DNA from: Heterocephalus glaber | Taxonomy: Eukaryota > Chordata > Mammalia > Rodentia > Bathyergidae | Length of the DNA: 64,000 bases | Direction: 5' to 3' | Assembly: GCF_000247695.1 (NCBI RefSeq) | Contig: NW_004624747.1 | Span: forward strand, 13,209,877-13,273,876 | In this document: positions 53,851-63,506 of the stretch, in pieces | Numbering within the stretch: the stretch's first letter is position 1 | How the letters are laid out: each line of letters begins with the position of its first letter | Program-made: the position numbers and the translations under genes | Notes under the pieces: generated by a model | Databases searched by the model: none | What the model was told of the DNA's origin: nothing | The model's input: the letters and a program-made list of their open reading frames with translations, nothing else

Positions 53851-54299
53851 AAGCCAGCAAATGTCAAATGCTCCCCTTAGCTAATGCTGTCCTGATTGTG
53901 GAGCAGCGTACTAGAGAGGGGTACAGACAGAGGAAGGGGTCACCCCTGCCCAACTTCTCTGGGGAGAGGGGTCAGGGAGGATTTCCCAGAGGAGGCAGTA
54001 CTCGGAGGAGGATTTAGCCAGTTGAAGTGGCCTTGGGGGCAGGAGGGAGTGGGAACAGCTTGGAGCAATCGCTCAATAAATATTTGCTCAATAAATAAAA
54101 AAATAGAGACTATGCAAGGCCTGCCTGTAACCAGGGGGACAGAGAAGGCCTGTCAGGAGGACTTAGGGGTGGTCCTCAAGAGGCGGGGTCTGGGTGGCTG
54201 GCCCTTACGGCGGATTCTAGCCTGGCCTGGCCTGGTCCGACTCCACCCCGGCCCCTGATAGATTCTGGACACCCCCAGACCTGTGGAGGAGGACCCGTG

Positions 54300-54640
54300 G
54301 TGAGGGCTGGCGGGACAGGGGTCCCCTAATGAGAATGGGCCAAGTCCCTGCGCGGCGCCTCTCGCGCCCCCGTCGTCGTCAGAGCCACAAAGGGCCAGGA
54401 TCAATGGAAGGCGGGAGCGGCCAGGGGCCTCCTCTTTGTGCGGCTGTCTCAGGCCTGTTTGCGCCGCCGTCTCCGCGTCCCCATTGATCAGGCATGTGGA
54501 AAGATTCCGCCTCCAGGGCTCCCTTTGTGGCTGCGTTGCCAGGCTGCGCCCGGCGCGACCTAGCGCGCGGTGGGCACCCACCGAGCTGCGGACTGGATGG
54601 GCGGGTCCCAGGAGGTGGGGACGCGGGGTCAGCGAATGAG
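54300..54640. promoter_or_regulatory. CpG-rich block with several SOX/TCF-like motifs
   Basis: CACAAAG (54386-54392), CTTTGTG (54434-54440), CCATTGATC (54480-54488) and CTTTGTG (54523-54529) within about 145 bp of CpG-rich unique DNA. The 211-codon minus-strand frame across it is a GC artefact that continues into a repeat. Candidate enhancer. Confidence 0.45.
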
Positions 54641-54679
54641 GACATGGGTGGCCCAGGCGAATTCTAATCTCCGACAAAT

Positions 54680-54840
54680 GACAAATAAAAGCAAAAAAAA
54701 TTTTTTTACGTTTATAAGTATGTCCCAGATATTGAGACATACTTATACTGAAAAAATGTTTTGTTGTGCACTTGACGTTCAAACTCAACAGGCATCCTGT
54801 GTTTTATTTGGCATCGTAGCAGACAGGGAAGTGGAGTAGA
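54680..54840. mobile_element. ancient repeat with palindromic core
   Basis: TATAAGTATGTC (54713-54724) and GACATACTTATA (54736-54747) form a perfect 12-bp stem, with T-rich and A-rich outer arms. The right part (TCAAACTCAACAGGCATCCT) resembles an interspersed mammalian repeat I have seen but cannot name. Confidence 0.5.
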
Positions 54841-54942
54841 GCTCCACACTGCCCAGCATTTACATTCCTCTAACTTTAGTCACTGGACTTCCATCTCTTT
54901 GCGCCGTATGTGCTACTACCTGAACTACTATTTATTTTATAG

Positions 54943-55014
54943 TTCTGGGGATTGAACCCATGGCTTCCTTCATGCTCAGCCTAGTGCTCTACCACTGAGC
55001 TACATCTCCAGCCT
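54943..55014 (-). mobile_element. ID element
   Basis: TTCTGGGGATTGAACCCATG to CACTGAGCTACATCTCCAGCC. Confidence 0.8.
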
Positions 55015-55142
55015 TGAGCTACTCTTTAGATGCTATTGCTTTTAAATGAATCTATTTGTTAAAATGTAACTTATTGCTACCTGTCTCCTTGCCCTGTGTA
55101 CAAGTCCAAGAAGCGCCTTCCTTGTGCAAGATGTCTTAACAA

Positions 55143-55455
55143 GGGCTGGGGACTTAGCTCAGTGGTTTCGCTGCCTGCTGCACAAGCGCAAGGACCCAAG
55201 TTTGATCCCCAATACCAAAAAAAAAAAAAAACCCACAAAAAACCATGGCTCAGTCTCAAGATGTCTTAACAAAGCCCAGTGTGGTGACACACAGGTTAAT
55301 CTCAGGTATTTAGGAGGCAGAGGCAGGAGGGTTGCCAGTTAGAGGCCAGTCTGGGCAATTTAGGAAGATTCTGTTTCCCAAAAAAAGTTCAAAAAGGCAG
55401 GGGCAGAGGATGGAGCTCAGCATTCCCAGGGTTCAATCCCCTTACCACAAAAAAT
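55143..55455 (+). mobile_element. IDL and B1-dID
   Basis: IDL 55143-55251 ('TGCAC' subgroup) between perfect AAGATGTCTTAACAA copies. B1-dID 55273-55455. Confidence 0.88.
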
Positions 55456-55532
55456 AAATTTAAAAAGAAAGGAAAAAAATTAACAGTGAATTATTGGTAT
55501 GTATTTGATATGAAGACATTAACTGAACAAAT

Positions 55533-55624
55533 TATTTATTTATTTATTTATTGGTACCGGGGATCAAACTCAGGTCCTTGCGCTTGCAGGCCAGGCAGCG
55601 GCACCACTGAGCTAAATCCCCGGC
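55533..55624 (-). mobile_element. IDL SINE
   Basis: (ATTT)n tail, GGTACCGGGGATCAAACTC to CTAAATCCCCGGC. ACAAATTATTTAT / ACAAATAATTTAT flank it. Confidence 0.9.
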
Positions 55625-55697
55625 TTTACAAATAATTTATTGATACATATTTGACATACATTAATTGAACAAATATTAAATGTATCTTTTTCATTTT

Positions 55698-55759
55698 TTT
55701 GTTTTTTGGTACCAGGGATCAAACTGGCAGGTATGGTGCCACTGAGCTAAATCCCCGGC
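55698..55759 (-). mobile_element. IDL SINE, internally deleted
   Basis: GGTACCAGGGATCAAACTGG joined to GCCACTGAGCTAAATCCCCG. AATGTATCTTTTT / AATGTATGTCTTTTT flanks. Confidence 0.85.
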
Positions 55760-55904
55760 AATGTATGTCTTTTTTAATGTACCTGTTGATGCATTTTTAC
55801 CTATGAGGACATCACCCCAGAATATTGCCTTGGGTCCTTTGGCAGTACAGTAGTAGCCTCCTGTAGTGGCAGCCACTTTTCTGACTTCTGTCACCACTTT
55901 AGCT

Positions 55905-56103
55905 TAATTTTTTTTGGTTCCAAGGATCAAACTCAGGACCTTGTGCTTGTGAGGAGGCGGCTGCACCACTGAGCTAAATCCCGGGCCTCTTAATTATTAT
56001 TTTTTGTTTGTTTGTTTGGTTGGTTTTGGTACTGGGATTGAACTCGGGTCCTTGCGCTTGCGCAGCAGGCGGTGAAACCACTGAGCTAAATCCCCGGCCT
56101 GGC

Positions 56104-56134
<31 letters not shown>

Positions 56135-56460
56135 TTATTATTATTATTATTTTGGTACCAGGGATCAAACTCAGGACCTAGCTCTTTCCAGGCAGGCAGC
56201 AGCACCACTGAGCTAAATCCCTGGCCACCTTAATTTATTTTTATTTATTTATTTTTGGTACCGGGGATCAAACTCAGGTCCTTGGGCTTGCACAGCAGGC
56301 AGTGAAACCCCTGAGCTAAGTCCCCGGCCTTCTTATTTTTCATTCTGAGACAGGGTCCTGTAAAGTTGTTAAGTTGCCTGGGCTGGGGTCCAACTTGTGA
56401 TCCTCCTGCCTCAGCCTCCCAGAGTGCTGGGATCACAGGCCGGCACCACTATGCCCAGCT
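55905..56460 (-). mobile_element. B1 whose T-rich tail hosts four IDLs
   Basis: B1 body 56342-56460. CACTTTAGCT at 55895-55904 and 56462-56471 marks the B1 duplication and encloses IDLs 55908-55988, 56003-56100, 56104-56226 (tail (TTC)n(TTA)n) and 56235-56328, all reverse. CTTAATT-like motifs recur between them. Confidence 0.85.
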
Positions 56461-56461
56461 T

Positions 56462-56740
56462 CACTTTAGCTGTTCATGAACTTCATATAAATGGAATCAC
56501 ACAGTATATACTTTCTTGAGTCTAGCAGTTTGTGTTCAACATTATGTTCACAATATTTGTCCATGCTGCAGCCCTTTGTTGGTTCTCACTGCTGGCTGAG
56601 GAGTGGCCCATCATATAGCGTTGGGCATGACCATTCCTTCGCCCATTCTCTTAGCTGTTTCCAGTGTTTAGCTACTATGAAGAAAGCTGCAACAGTCACT
56701 GTATAGACTTAAATATATTTAACATAAGCAGTACTATTTG
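56462..56740 (-). mobile_element. old L1 3' end
   Basis: CATATAAATGGAATCACACA, CAATATTTGTCCATGCTGCA, GCTACTATGAAGAAAGCTGC in the order of mammalian-wide L1. Confidence 0.72.
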
Positions 56741-56889
56741 TGGATTCATAGGCTTGACGTGCTACCGTTGTTTCTCCTACACATTAAATTGCATTAAACT
56801 GTTACACATGTTTATCTTTGTGTGGCCCAAGCTTGCCTTCTGCACCATCGATGATCACATAGCAAACACAGAGTAGAGATTAACAGGCT

Positions 56890-56959
56890 TGGCTGAGGAT
56901 GCAGCTCAGTGGTACAGCATTTGCCTAACATGCACAAGGCCCTGAGGTCCACCCCAGCA

Positions 56960-56998
<39 letters not shown>
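56890..56998 (+). mobile_element. ID element with (CA)n tail
   Basis: GGCTGAGGATGCAGCTCAGT to CACCCCAGCACCA, then (CA)n 56963-56998. Confidence 0.88.
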
Positions 56999-57003
<5 letters not shown>

Positions 57004-57400
57004 CTGCTGGCTCCGGGTGGATCCCTGAAAGTTAACCCCTTTGCTCCTCGGTTTCTTCATCTGTAAAATGGGTACAGTCATGCTGATTATCTCCCACGGT
57101 GGTTACTGCACAAGTACACAGAGCAGGGCTGGCACAGAGTGGGTGCTCCTCATGCCAGTTATCATCAAAGTGCTTGGCACAGAGGCCATTGATGAGCTGG
57201 GTGTGTTAGATGCCTGTTCTCACCCCCTCCTCATTTCAATCCTTTCTGGTAGGTACAGGATTGAACCCAGCCCTAAGACAGGTACAGTTTTAAACTCATT
57301 TTCCGGATGAGGAAACAGAGGCTCTGGTGGGCGGAGTCCTGGCCCAAGCTGGCCTAGTTAGGAAGCAGAGAGGAACTCTCGGTGTGACTTGCACAGCCAG
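56999..57400. mobile_element. MIR (+) and MIR (-)
   Basis: 57035-57165 (GTTTCTTCATCTGTAAAATG) and 57240-57400 in reverse (ATGAGGAAACAGAGGCTCTG). Confidence 0.75.
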
Positions 57401-58055
57401 GCACCGGGAGGGACCTGAGGCTCCTCCTTGGAGGAGATGACAGTGGGTCACAGGGAGGATACGGGTACTTTCTCTTTCCTGCCGAAGTGCCCCCACTTAG
57501 TGCCCAACCCAAAAGGCAGCAGCTTTCTCTTGGGAGGGGGGAGAAGCTGGGCTGGACCTTTCCAGGAGAGCCAGGGGCGAGGACAGGCAGGGCGAGAGTA
57601 CAGAAGAAGCAGGGAGTGGAGGACAAGCCCCCACCTCCTCCAGCATGGTCACCGGGCAGAGCCAGCCTCGCTACCTGCCCTCCGAAGGGCACAGGGAACT
57701 GCTGATCTCAGGCGATTAGCATAACAATCCACGATCCTGCATCCTCGGGGCCCAACACTGGGTCTGCACCGTCCCATTCCAAGCCAGCTCTTTCTTTAGC
57801 TGGCTAATTAGGGGGGAGGGGAGGGGGGGGACAACCTTCTTAAAGGGCCCCTGCACCCCGGGCCCAGGCTGCAGCTGAGACCAGGACGGTGCTTGACTGA
57901 CAATCCCTTAGGCCCTGGCAAAGTGTGGCTGCCACCTCAGGGCCTCACCCAAGCTGGAGCAAAACGTCTGGCCCCTCTGGAGAGTTCACTGGGCTTCCTG
58001 TGTCCACTGCCTCAGCCCCTTTAGTCCACAACCATGGACACACATGTTCAGTTCA
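57401..58055. promoter_or_regulatory. repeat-free block with composite SOX-OCT motif
   Basis: 57715-57730 reads GGATTGTTATGCTAAT on the minus strand, a near match to the SOX2/POU composite CATTGTTATGCAAAT. A TAATTA site follows at 57805-57810 and a G-rich run at 57811-57830. No SINE over 650 bp. Enhancer role is inference. Confidence 0.5.
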
Positions 58056-58134
58056 CACTTGTACCCCAGGGTCAGGCACAGGGTAGGTGCTCAAAAAGAA
58101 CTTCTCTTTTCTTCCTCTTTTTGTTTATTTTTTA

Positions 58135-58136
<2 letters not shown>

Positions 58137-58172
<36 letters not shown>

Positions 58173-58463
58173 TGGTACCGGGGTCTTCCTCTTTTTAAAA
58201 AAATTTAATTTAATTTAATTTTGGGGTTTTGGTGGGGGTTTTTTTGGTACCAGGGATCAAACTCAGGAGGACCTTGCACTTTCGAGGCAGGCGGCGGCAC
58301 CACTGAGCTAAATCTCCAGCCCATAAAAAATTTAATTTAATTTAATTTTTGAGATAGAGTCTCACCATATTGTCCAGGTTGGCCTTAAACTCCTGGGCTC
58401 AAGCATTCCTCCTGCCTCAGCTTCCCAAGTAGCTGGAACTACAGGCACATGTCAGTGCACCAG
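58137..58463 (-). mobile_element. truncated IDL, IDL and B1
   Basis: (ATT)n plus GGTACCGGGG remnant 58137-58187; IDL 58239-58322 with long TTTAATTTAATTTAATTTT duplications; B1 58348-58463. Confidence 0.85.
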
Positions 58464-58492
58464 GGTCTCAAATACGTATAACTTTTTATCTT

Positions 58493-58672
58493 TACTAGGC
58501 AGGCACTGTGCCGCTGAGCTACATTCCAGGCCCCATTTCTTTTGGTTTTTTGAGACAGGGTTTCACTATATAGTTTACTATGTAGCCCAGGCTGGCCTCA
58601 AATTCATGCTGCTCCTCCTGCCTCCGCCTCCTGAGTGCTGGGATTACAGGCGTGTGCCACCATGCCTAATGG
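58493..58672 (-). mobile_element. B1-dID dimeric SINE
   Basis: ID part 58493-58535 (CTGTGCCGCTGAGCTACATT), B1 58541-58672. CAAATACGTATAACTTTT / CAAGTACATATAACTTTT on both sides. Confidence 0.82.
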
Positions 58673-58692
58673 TTTCAAGTACATATAACTTT

Positions 58693-58693
<1 letters not shown>

Positions 58694-58770
<77 letters not shown>
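58694..58770. repeat. (TTTC)n microsatellite
   Basis: About 19 CTTT units, forming the tail of the U6-derived insertion. Confidence 0.97.
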
Positions 58771-58772
<2 letters not shown>

Positions 58773-58800
58773 TTAGTATATGTGCTGCCAAAGCAAGCAC
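58771..58800 (-). pseudogene. U6 snRNA 5' fragment in a retroposed chimera
   Basis: The minus strand reads GTGCTTGCTTTGGCAGCACA then TATACTAAAA, the first 30 nt of U6 with two C-to-T changes at CpG sites. It then passes into (GAAA)n. TACATATAACTTTT at 58680-58693 and 58804-58817 encloses the unit. Confidence 0.9.
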
Positions 58801-58830
58801 AGATACATATAACTTTTAAAATATGTAACT

Positions 58831-58930
58831 GGGGCTGGGGATTTAGCTCAGTGGTTCTGCCGCCTGTCTCAAAAGCACAAGGACCCGAGTTTGATCCCCG
58901 GTACCAAAAAACAAAACAAAAACCAAATAA
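58831..58930 (+). mobile_element. IDL SINE
   Basis: GGGGCTGGGGATTTAGCTCA to GATCCCCGGTACC, A-rich tail. AAATATGTAACTG / AAATATATAACTG flank it. Confidence 0.9.
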
Positions 58931-58944
58931 AATATATAACTGAA

Positions 58945-59225
58945 GCCAGCCATGATGACGCATGGGTTGTTTTTAGACAGGGCCCAGGCTGGCCTTGAAC
59001 TTGAGATCCTCCTGCCTCAGCCTCTTGAGTAGCTGGGATTACAGGTGTGCATTACAGACCCTGGCTTGGTTCTGTATTTTTTTTTTTTAAGACAGAGTCT
59101 TGCTATGTAGTTCAGGCTGGCCTCAAACTCACTATGTAGCCAGGGCTGGCCTTGAACTCATGGCAGTCCTCCTGCTTCAGCCTCCTGAGTGCTGAGATCA
59201 CAGGTGTGTGCCACCACTTCTGGTG
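58945..59225 (-). mobile_element. two B1 SINEs
   Basis: B1 58970-59066 (with a short forward B1 start at 58945) and B1 59080-59225 with GTTCTGTATTTTTTTT repeats on both sides. Confidence 0.82.
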
Positions 59226-59237
59226 TTCTGTATTTTT

Positions 59238-59720
59238 TTTGAAAAAGGGAAAATGAGATCAAAGGACAAAGTGACTTGCCCAGGACCACACAGCTGGAAT
59301 GTTTCAAAGGAAGATGAGAGCCCAGCTAATCCTGAAAAATAAGGCCTTGGCTCTGGGACCAAGAAGGGAGCCAATGGGACAAAAGTCAGACAGGACCTGG
59401 ACACCATCCTGTGCTCCTGAGGTAACTTCAGTAAGTGATAGGTGTCTCAAAGACAACGAAGCTGGATGGCTAAGGTTCAGGCTGAGAAGTCTTCTTCTAA
59501 GGGAGTGGTATTTGGACTGCACGGTAACTGTGGGTGGCAGCAGTAGGCCAAGAAGAGGTAAGAGCAGGTGCAAAGGCCCTGAGGCAGGATCCAGGCTGGG
59601 GCAGCTTTGAAGTTCAAGGCAACCAGTGTGGCTGGAGCCCTGGAAGAGAGGGTGAGAGCCCAAGGGAGCCAGGGCCTTAGCTAGGCAGGGCCTGTGGGAA
59701 GTGGTAAGAACGTCCTTGCC
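59238..59720 (-). mobile_element. MIR and L2 fragments
   Basis: MIR 59240-59300 (GTGACTTGCCCAGGACCACA). L2-like 59390-59700 (GGTGCAAAGGCCCTGAGGCA, CCAGTGTGGCTGGAGCCCTG). Confidence 0.65.
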
Positions 59721-59722
59721 TG

Positions 59723-59945
59723 CCCCCTCCTCTCTTTCTTCCTCCCCTTCTTCCTTTTTCTCTCACTTCCTTCTTTCCTCTTCTTTCTCTCCCTCCTTTC
59801 CTTCCTCTTTTCTTCTTTTCCCTCCTGTCTTTCCTTCCTCCCCCTCCTTCCTGCCCTTTTTCCTTTCTGCTTTCCTCCTTCCCCCTCTCCTTCCCTCTCT
59901 CTTACTTTCCCTTTTCTCTTTCTCCCTCCCTCCCTCCCTCCCGCC
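59723..59945. repeat. long pyrimidine tract
   Basis: About 220 bp almost purely C/T on the plus strand (TCTTTCTTCCTCC-type units). The 155- and 129-codon frames over it are low-complexity artefacts. Confidence 0.93.
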
Positions 59946-60099
59946 TTCCAAGCCTCCTGTTTCCCAGGCTTGGGCCAGGCCGAGGCCCTCTAGTTTTCTC
60001 CACGTTTCCCCACTCTTCCCCTCTTCCCTCCTCTCCCCTCCCCCTCCTGTTCTGAGCAGCTGCCCCACCCCCACTGGTCCAGCTCTTCCCCCTCCTCCT

Positions 60100-60345
60100 G
60101 CGCGCCCCCTCCCTCTGACCATGAGGACTGAACCCGGGGACCAGCTCCCCACAGTATTGTCCCTTTAAGGAATCCCTAAATCCGGACACCCCTCTCCTCC
60201 CCCACCTGAGAACCAATTAGGGTTCCCGAATTCAAGTAGAGGCTTTTGTATGTCACGTGTTTGAGGAACAAAGCCCTCAGCGGCAGGAATAAAAGCTTCT
60301 ATTCAGAAGCCAGTTTGTTCTCATTCTAATCGTTTCTACTCCAGC
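60100..60345. promoter_or_regulatory. candidate conserved element or orphan promoter
   Basis: Unique: CCAATTAG (60213-60220), E-box CACGTG (60254-60259), AACAAAG (60267-60273), and a TATA-like AATAAAAG at about 60288. Dense motif content and no repeats. Confidence 0.4.
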
Positions 60346-60504
60346 CTTCCCTCCTTCCCGGGTTCCCAGGGCCGCCCAGCCCGGCCTCACCTTCCCGCCT
60401 CAGCACCCTGCATTAGGCCCCTACCTCAAAGCAGGAGGCTCTGAGCGAGGCTCTGAGCTGGGCCCTGCTCTCCGTGTCTCTTGACAGCTGCAGAGCTCAG
60501 AACC

Positions 60505-60640
60505 CTCACTGCAGCTGAGAAACTGAGGCTCGAAGACGTTAGGACGCTTGCAGCTGGTAGGAGAGGGTCTGCACACTCCAGCGTTATTCTACAGTACTCT
60601 CGGTTGGTCCTGGAATAGGACAAGGTGACAGACACGCTGC
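60505..60640 (-). mobile_element. MIR
   Basis: GAGAAACTGAGGCTCGAAGA, CTTGCAGCTGGTAGGAGAGG. Confidence 0.68.
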
Positions 60641-60739
60641 CACTTTCACAAAGCGCATGGGGCCAGGCACCTGCTGGGTGCCCGGGACTCCTTACAATTG
60701 TGAAGGAGCAACATTCGAGGTCAAAGTCACAGACAAGTC

Positions 60740-61365
60740 TACGGCAGCAGCAAGGATGGGGGCTGGAATTCAATGAGCCCTCAGGTCTGCAGCTGGAGAG
60801 ATGGGAACAGCAGGGACTTTAGCATGAGAGAGCCGTTGGGAAGAGCGTATGGACAGGGAATGATACTGATACATTGCCAAGAGAAAAAGGCAGTGCGCTG
60901 AGTGTAACAGAATCCCACTGTGGATGAGAACAAGGAAAAACCTACACACATCCGCACATCCATATCGCTAGAGAAAAAAATGGAGAAAAATAGACCATTG
61001 TAGTCTCTGTGTTTATTTCCTATTAAGGTTCAAAATGAGTAGAAAGGGGTGTAGTGTCATTCTGTGCTGTTTTGAAAAAATATTTTCTTACCTGGGTCAT
61101 GTATCTATTTTATAAATAATAATTACTTTGGTCTTATTGAGGTTAACTGGTTGTTTTGCGGTTAACTGTTTTTAAAGTGTGCAGTTTAGTTGCACTTAGT
61201 GTCTTCACTTGTTCTGCAACATTGTTTCTATCTAGTTCCACAACTTCAATACCAAAGGTAAATCCCTTACTCAAAACAGCTACTCTCTGACTGTTTTCGG
61301 CCAAAACAGCTACTCTTTCCTCTCTCTCCTGGCTCCTGGCCACACTACCCTGCCTTCTGTCTCTA
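60740..61365. other. unique intergenic sequence
   Basis: A/T-rich, no repeat recognised. A CAAAACAGCTACTCT motif is repeated at 61271 and 61301. Confidence 0.45.
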
Positions 61366-61369
61366 CAAA

Positions 61370-61860
61370 TTTACCCATTTTGGATATTTCATATAATGGG
61401 ATCATATAATATGTGACCTTTTGTGTCTGGCAGAAGGCATTCCTATTCACTTAGCATGTTTTTGAGATCATCCAAACGTAGCATTTATTAGCACATCATC
61501 CCTTTTTATGGCTAAATTATATTCCATTATATGCTGTGGTTTTTTTATGTGCTTTTTTTGTTCTTGTGGTACTGCAAATGGAACCCAGGGGTATTGTACC
61601 CCTGGTCTACATCCCCTAACCCTTTTTATTTTTTATTTTGAGACAGGATCTCACTAAGTTGCCCAGGCTAGTCTCAAACTTAACGATTCTCCCCTCTCAG
61701 CCTCTTGAGCAGTTGAGGTAATAGATGTGTACCACTGTACCTGGCTCCATTATGTGTTTATACCATATTTTGTTTATCTTTTTATCACTTAGTGGGCATT
61801 TTGGTTGTTTCCATCTTTAGCAACTGTGAATAGTGCTGCTATCGTCTTTTAAATACAAGT
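61370..61860 (-). mobile_element. old L1 3' end opened by a B1-dID
   Basis: L1 pieces 61370-61552 (TTTTTGAGATCATCCAAACG, GCTAAATTATATTCCATTAT) and 61747-61860 (TGGTTGTTTCCATCTTTAGC). B1-dID 61553-61746. Confidence 0.8.
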
Positions 61861-61879
61861 GTTTCTCTATACACTAAAC

Positions 61880-61880
<1 letters not shown>

Positions 61881-61922
<42 letters not shown>

Positions 61923-62122
61923 CTGGGGATTGAATCTGGGGCCTTCGAACTGAGCAACATCCCTAGTCCTTTTTTATCTTTTTATTTTGAGACAGAGTCT
62001 TGCTATGCAGTTCAGGCTGGTTTTGAACTCACTATGTGGCCCAGGCTGGCCTTACTAGTGGTGATCCTCCTGCCTCAGCCTCCTGAGTGCTAGGATTACA
62101 GATGTGTACCACCATGCTGGGC
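61881..62122 (-). mobile_element. B1-dID with (TG)n
   Basis: (TG)n 61883-61920 at the ID tail, ID 61921-61969, B1 61978-62122 with internal duplication. Confidence 0.85.
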
Positions 62123-62139
62123 ACAATTCCAACACTTTT

Positions 62140-62430
62140 TTTTTTTAAGTACTAGGGATTGAACCCAGGGGCTTTACACCTGAACTATAGTTCTGTCATT
62201 TTTTTTTTTTTTGCTATGTTACCCAGGCTGACCTTGAGCTTGCTATCCTTCTGCCTCAGCCTCCCAAAGTGCTGAGATTGCAGGTCCACCAGGGCATTGG
62301 GCTCAAATTTGTCATTTTAGCTATTTGTATTTATTTATTTGTTTGGTTGTTTATTGCTGTACTGAAGATTGAACCCAGGGTCTCGTGTGTGCTAGGCAAG
62401 CACTCTACTGAGCTACAACCTCATCCCCAT
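62140..62430 (-). mobile_element. B1-dID and ID
   Basis: ID 62143-62190, partial B1 62200-62286, ID 62352-62430 (ACTGAAGATTGAACCCAGGG). Confidence 0.75.
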
Positions 62431-62528
62431 TTAAAAAAAAATACTCGTCTTCCATGGTTTGCTGAATACTCAAGTGCAGAACATGTATAGCACTTGTGTG
62501 TACTACTACACATGAAAGAAAAAAATTT

Positions 62529-62676
62529 TATGCGCAAGCACAAGGACCCGAGTTCAATCCCCGGTACCAAAAAAAAAGGAAAAAACTTTTAGGGGCTGGG
62601 GATTTAGCTCAGTGGTTCTGTTCCCTGACTTGCAAGCGCAAGGTCCTGAGTTCAATCCCCAGTACTGGAAAAAAAA
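62529..62676 (+). mobile_element. 5'-truncated IDL and full IDL
   Basis: IDL 62529-62572 (TATGCGCAAGCACAAGGACC...CCGGTACC plus A), IDL 62593-62676 (GGGGCTGGGGATTTAGCTCA...AATCCCCAGTACTGG). Confidence 0.88.
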
Positions 62677-62689
62677 TTTTTAGTGACAT

Positions 62690-63115
62690 AGAAAAAAATA
62701 CATCTAGAAGACCTGGGGTTTTCTTGGTGGATCATTGTGGGTGCTTTGAGGGGCTCACAGCCCTCTGGAGTTCCTAGCAGAGCACAAAGTCAGCGCTCCT
62801 GTAAACCACTGGCTCTGCCACACTAAGGCAGAGGCCCGACCTCTCCACTTTGGGTCTCACTTCTCCTTTCTGGATCACAAAGTCTGATGTCAGAAGAATC
62901 GGGGTTGGAACTTTGGTTCTATTTCCTGTTATGTGTTGCTATATTATTTCAGAACAAATTTTGGACAGCTCTTCTAATCATTTTCTGCTAGAATCTGAGG
63001 CACGAACTCCTCACTGGAGGAACTGAAGGAAGAGACAGGAGAGGGCAATTGGAAGGGACAATCCTGGAGGTGGCCTGCCTACCCTCTTCGAAGACATAAG
63101 GCAAGATGGCCATGA
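62690..63115. other. unique intergenic sequence
   Basis: No repeat or exon recognised. Confidence 0.4.
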
Positions 63116-63117
63116 TG

Positions 63118-63390
63118 CACCTGGGTCATAGATACCTGGGTGGAAGCCCTGCTCTACCCTTGCCAGCCATGTGATCTCAGGAGGGAGACAACTTCTCTGA
63201 ACTGAACCTGGGTCCTCATTTGTCACATGGAGATACTAAGAATTAAAACTGCATCATTAAAAAAGCACTGCATTATAGAGTTATCGGATGAGTCAGTGAA
63301 ATTGCATTTGAAAGTGCTCAGCCTGCAATAAGAGCTCAATAAACAACAGTGATTATCATCATCATCATCATCATCATCATCATTATTTAA
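63118..63390 (+). mobile_element. MIR ending in (ATC)n
   Basis: GTCATAGATACCTGGGTGGA, AGCCATGTGATCTCAGGAGG, AATAAGAGCTCAATAAACAA; then ATCATC repeats 63353-63384. Confidence 0.82.
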
Positions 63391-63506
63391 GGCTTAAAGA
63401 GGACAATGTTTTTACCATTGTCCTACCTGCCTATTTTTCCATTTAACCATAACGTATGGAGGGCCCACTGTGTGCTAGCTATACCCTATGGAACAAGGAA
63501 ATAACC

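Noticed and set aside
54153..54788. 211-codon minus-strand frame
   Set aside because: Starts in the ancient palindromic repeat and crosses a CpG-rich block where stop codons are rare.
59701..60168. 155-codon plus and 129-codon minus frames
   Set aside because: Low-complexity products of the pyrimidine tract (Ser/Phe/Pro-rich, or Gly/Glu/Arg-rich).
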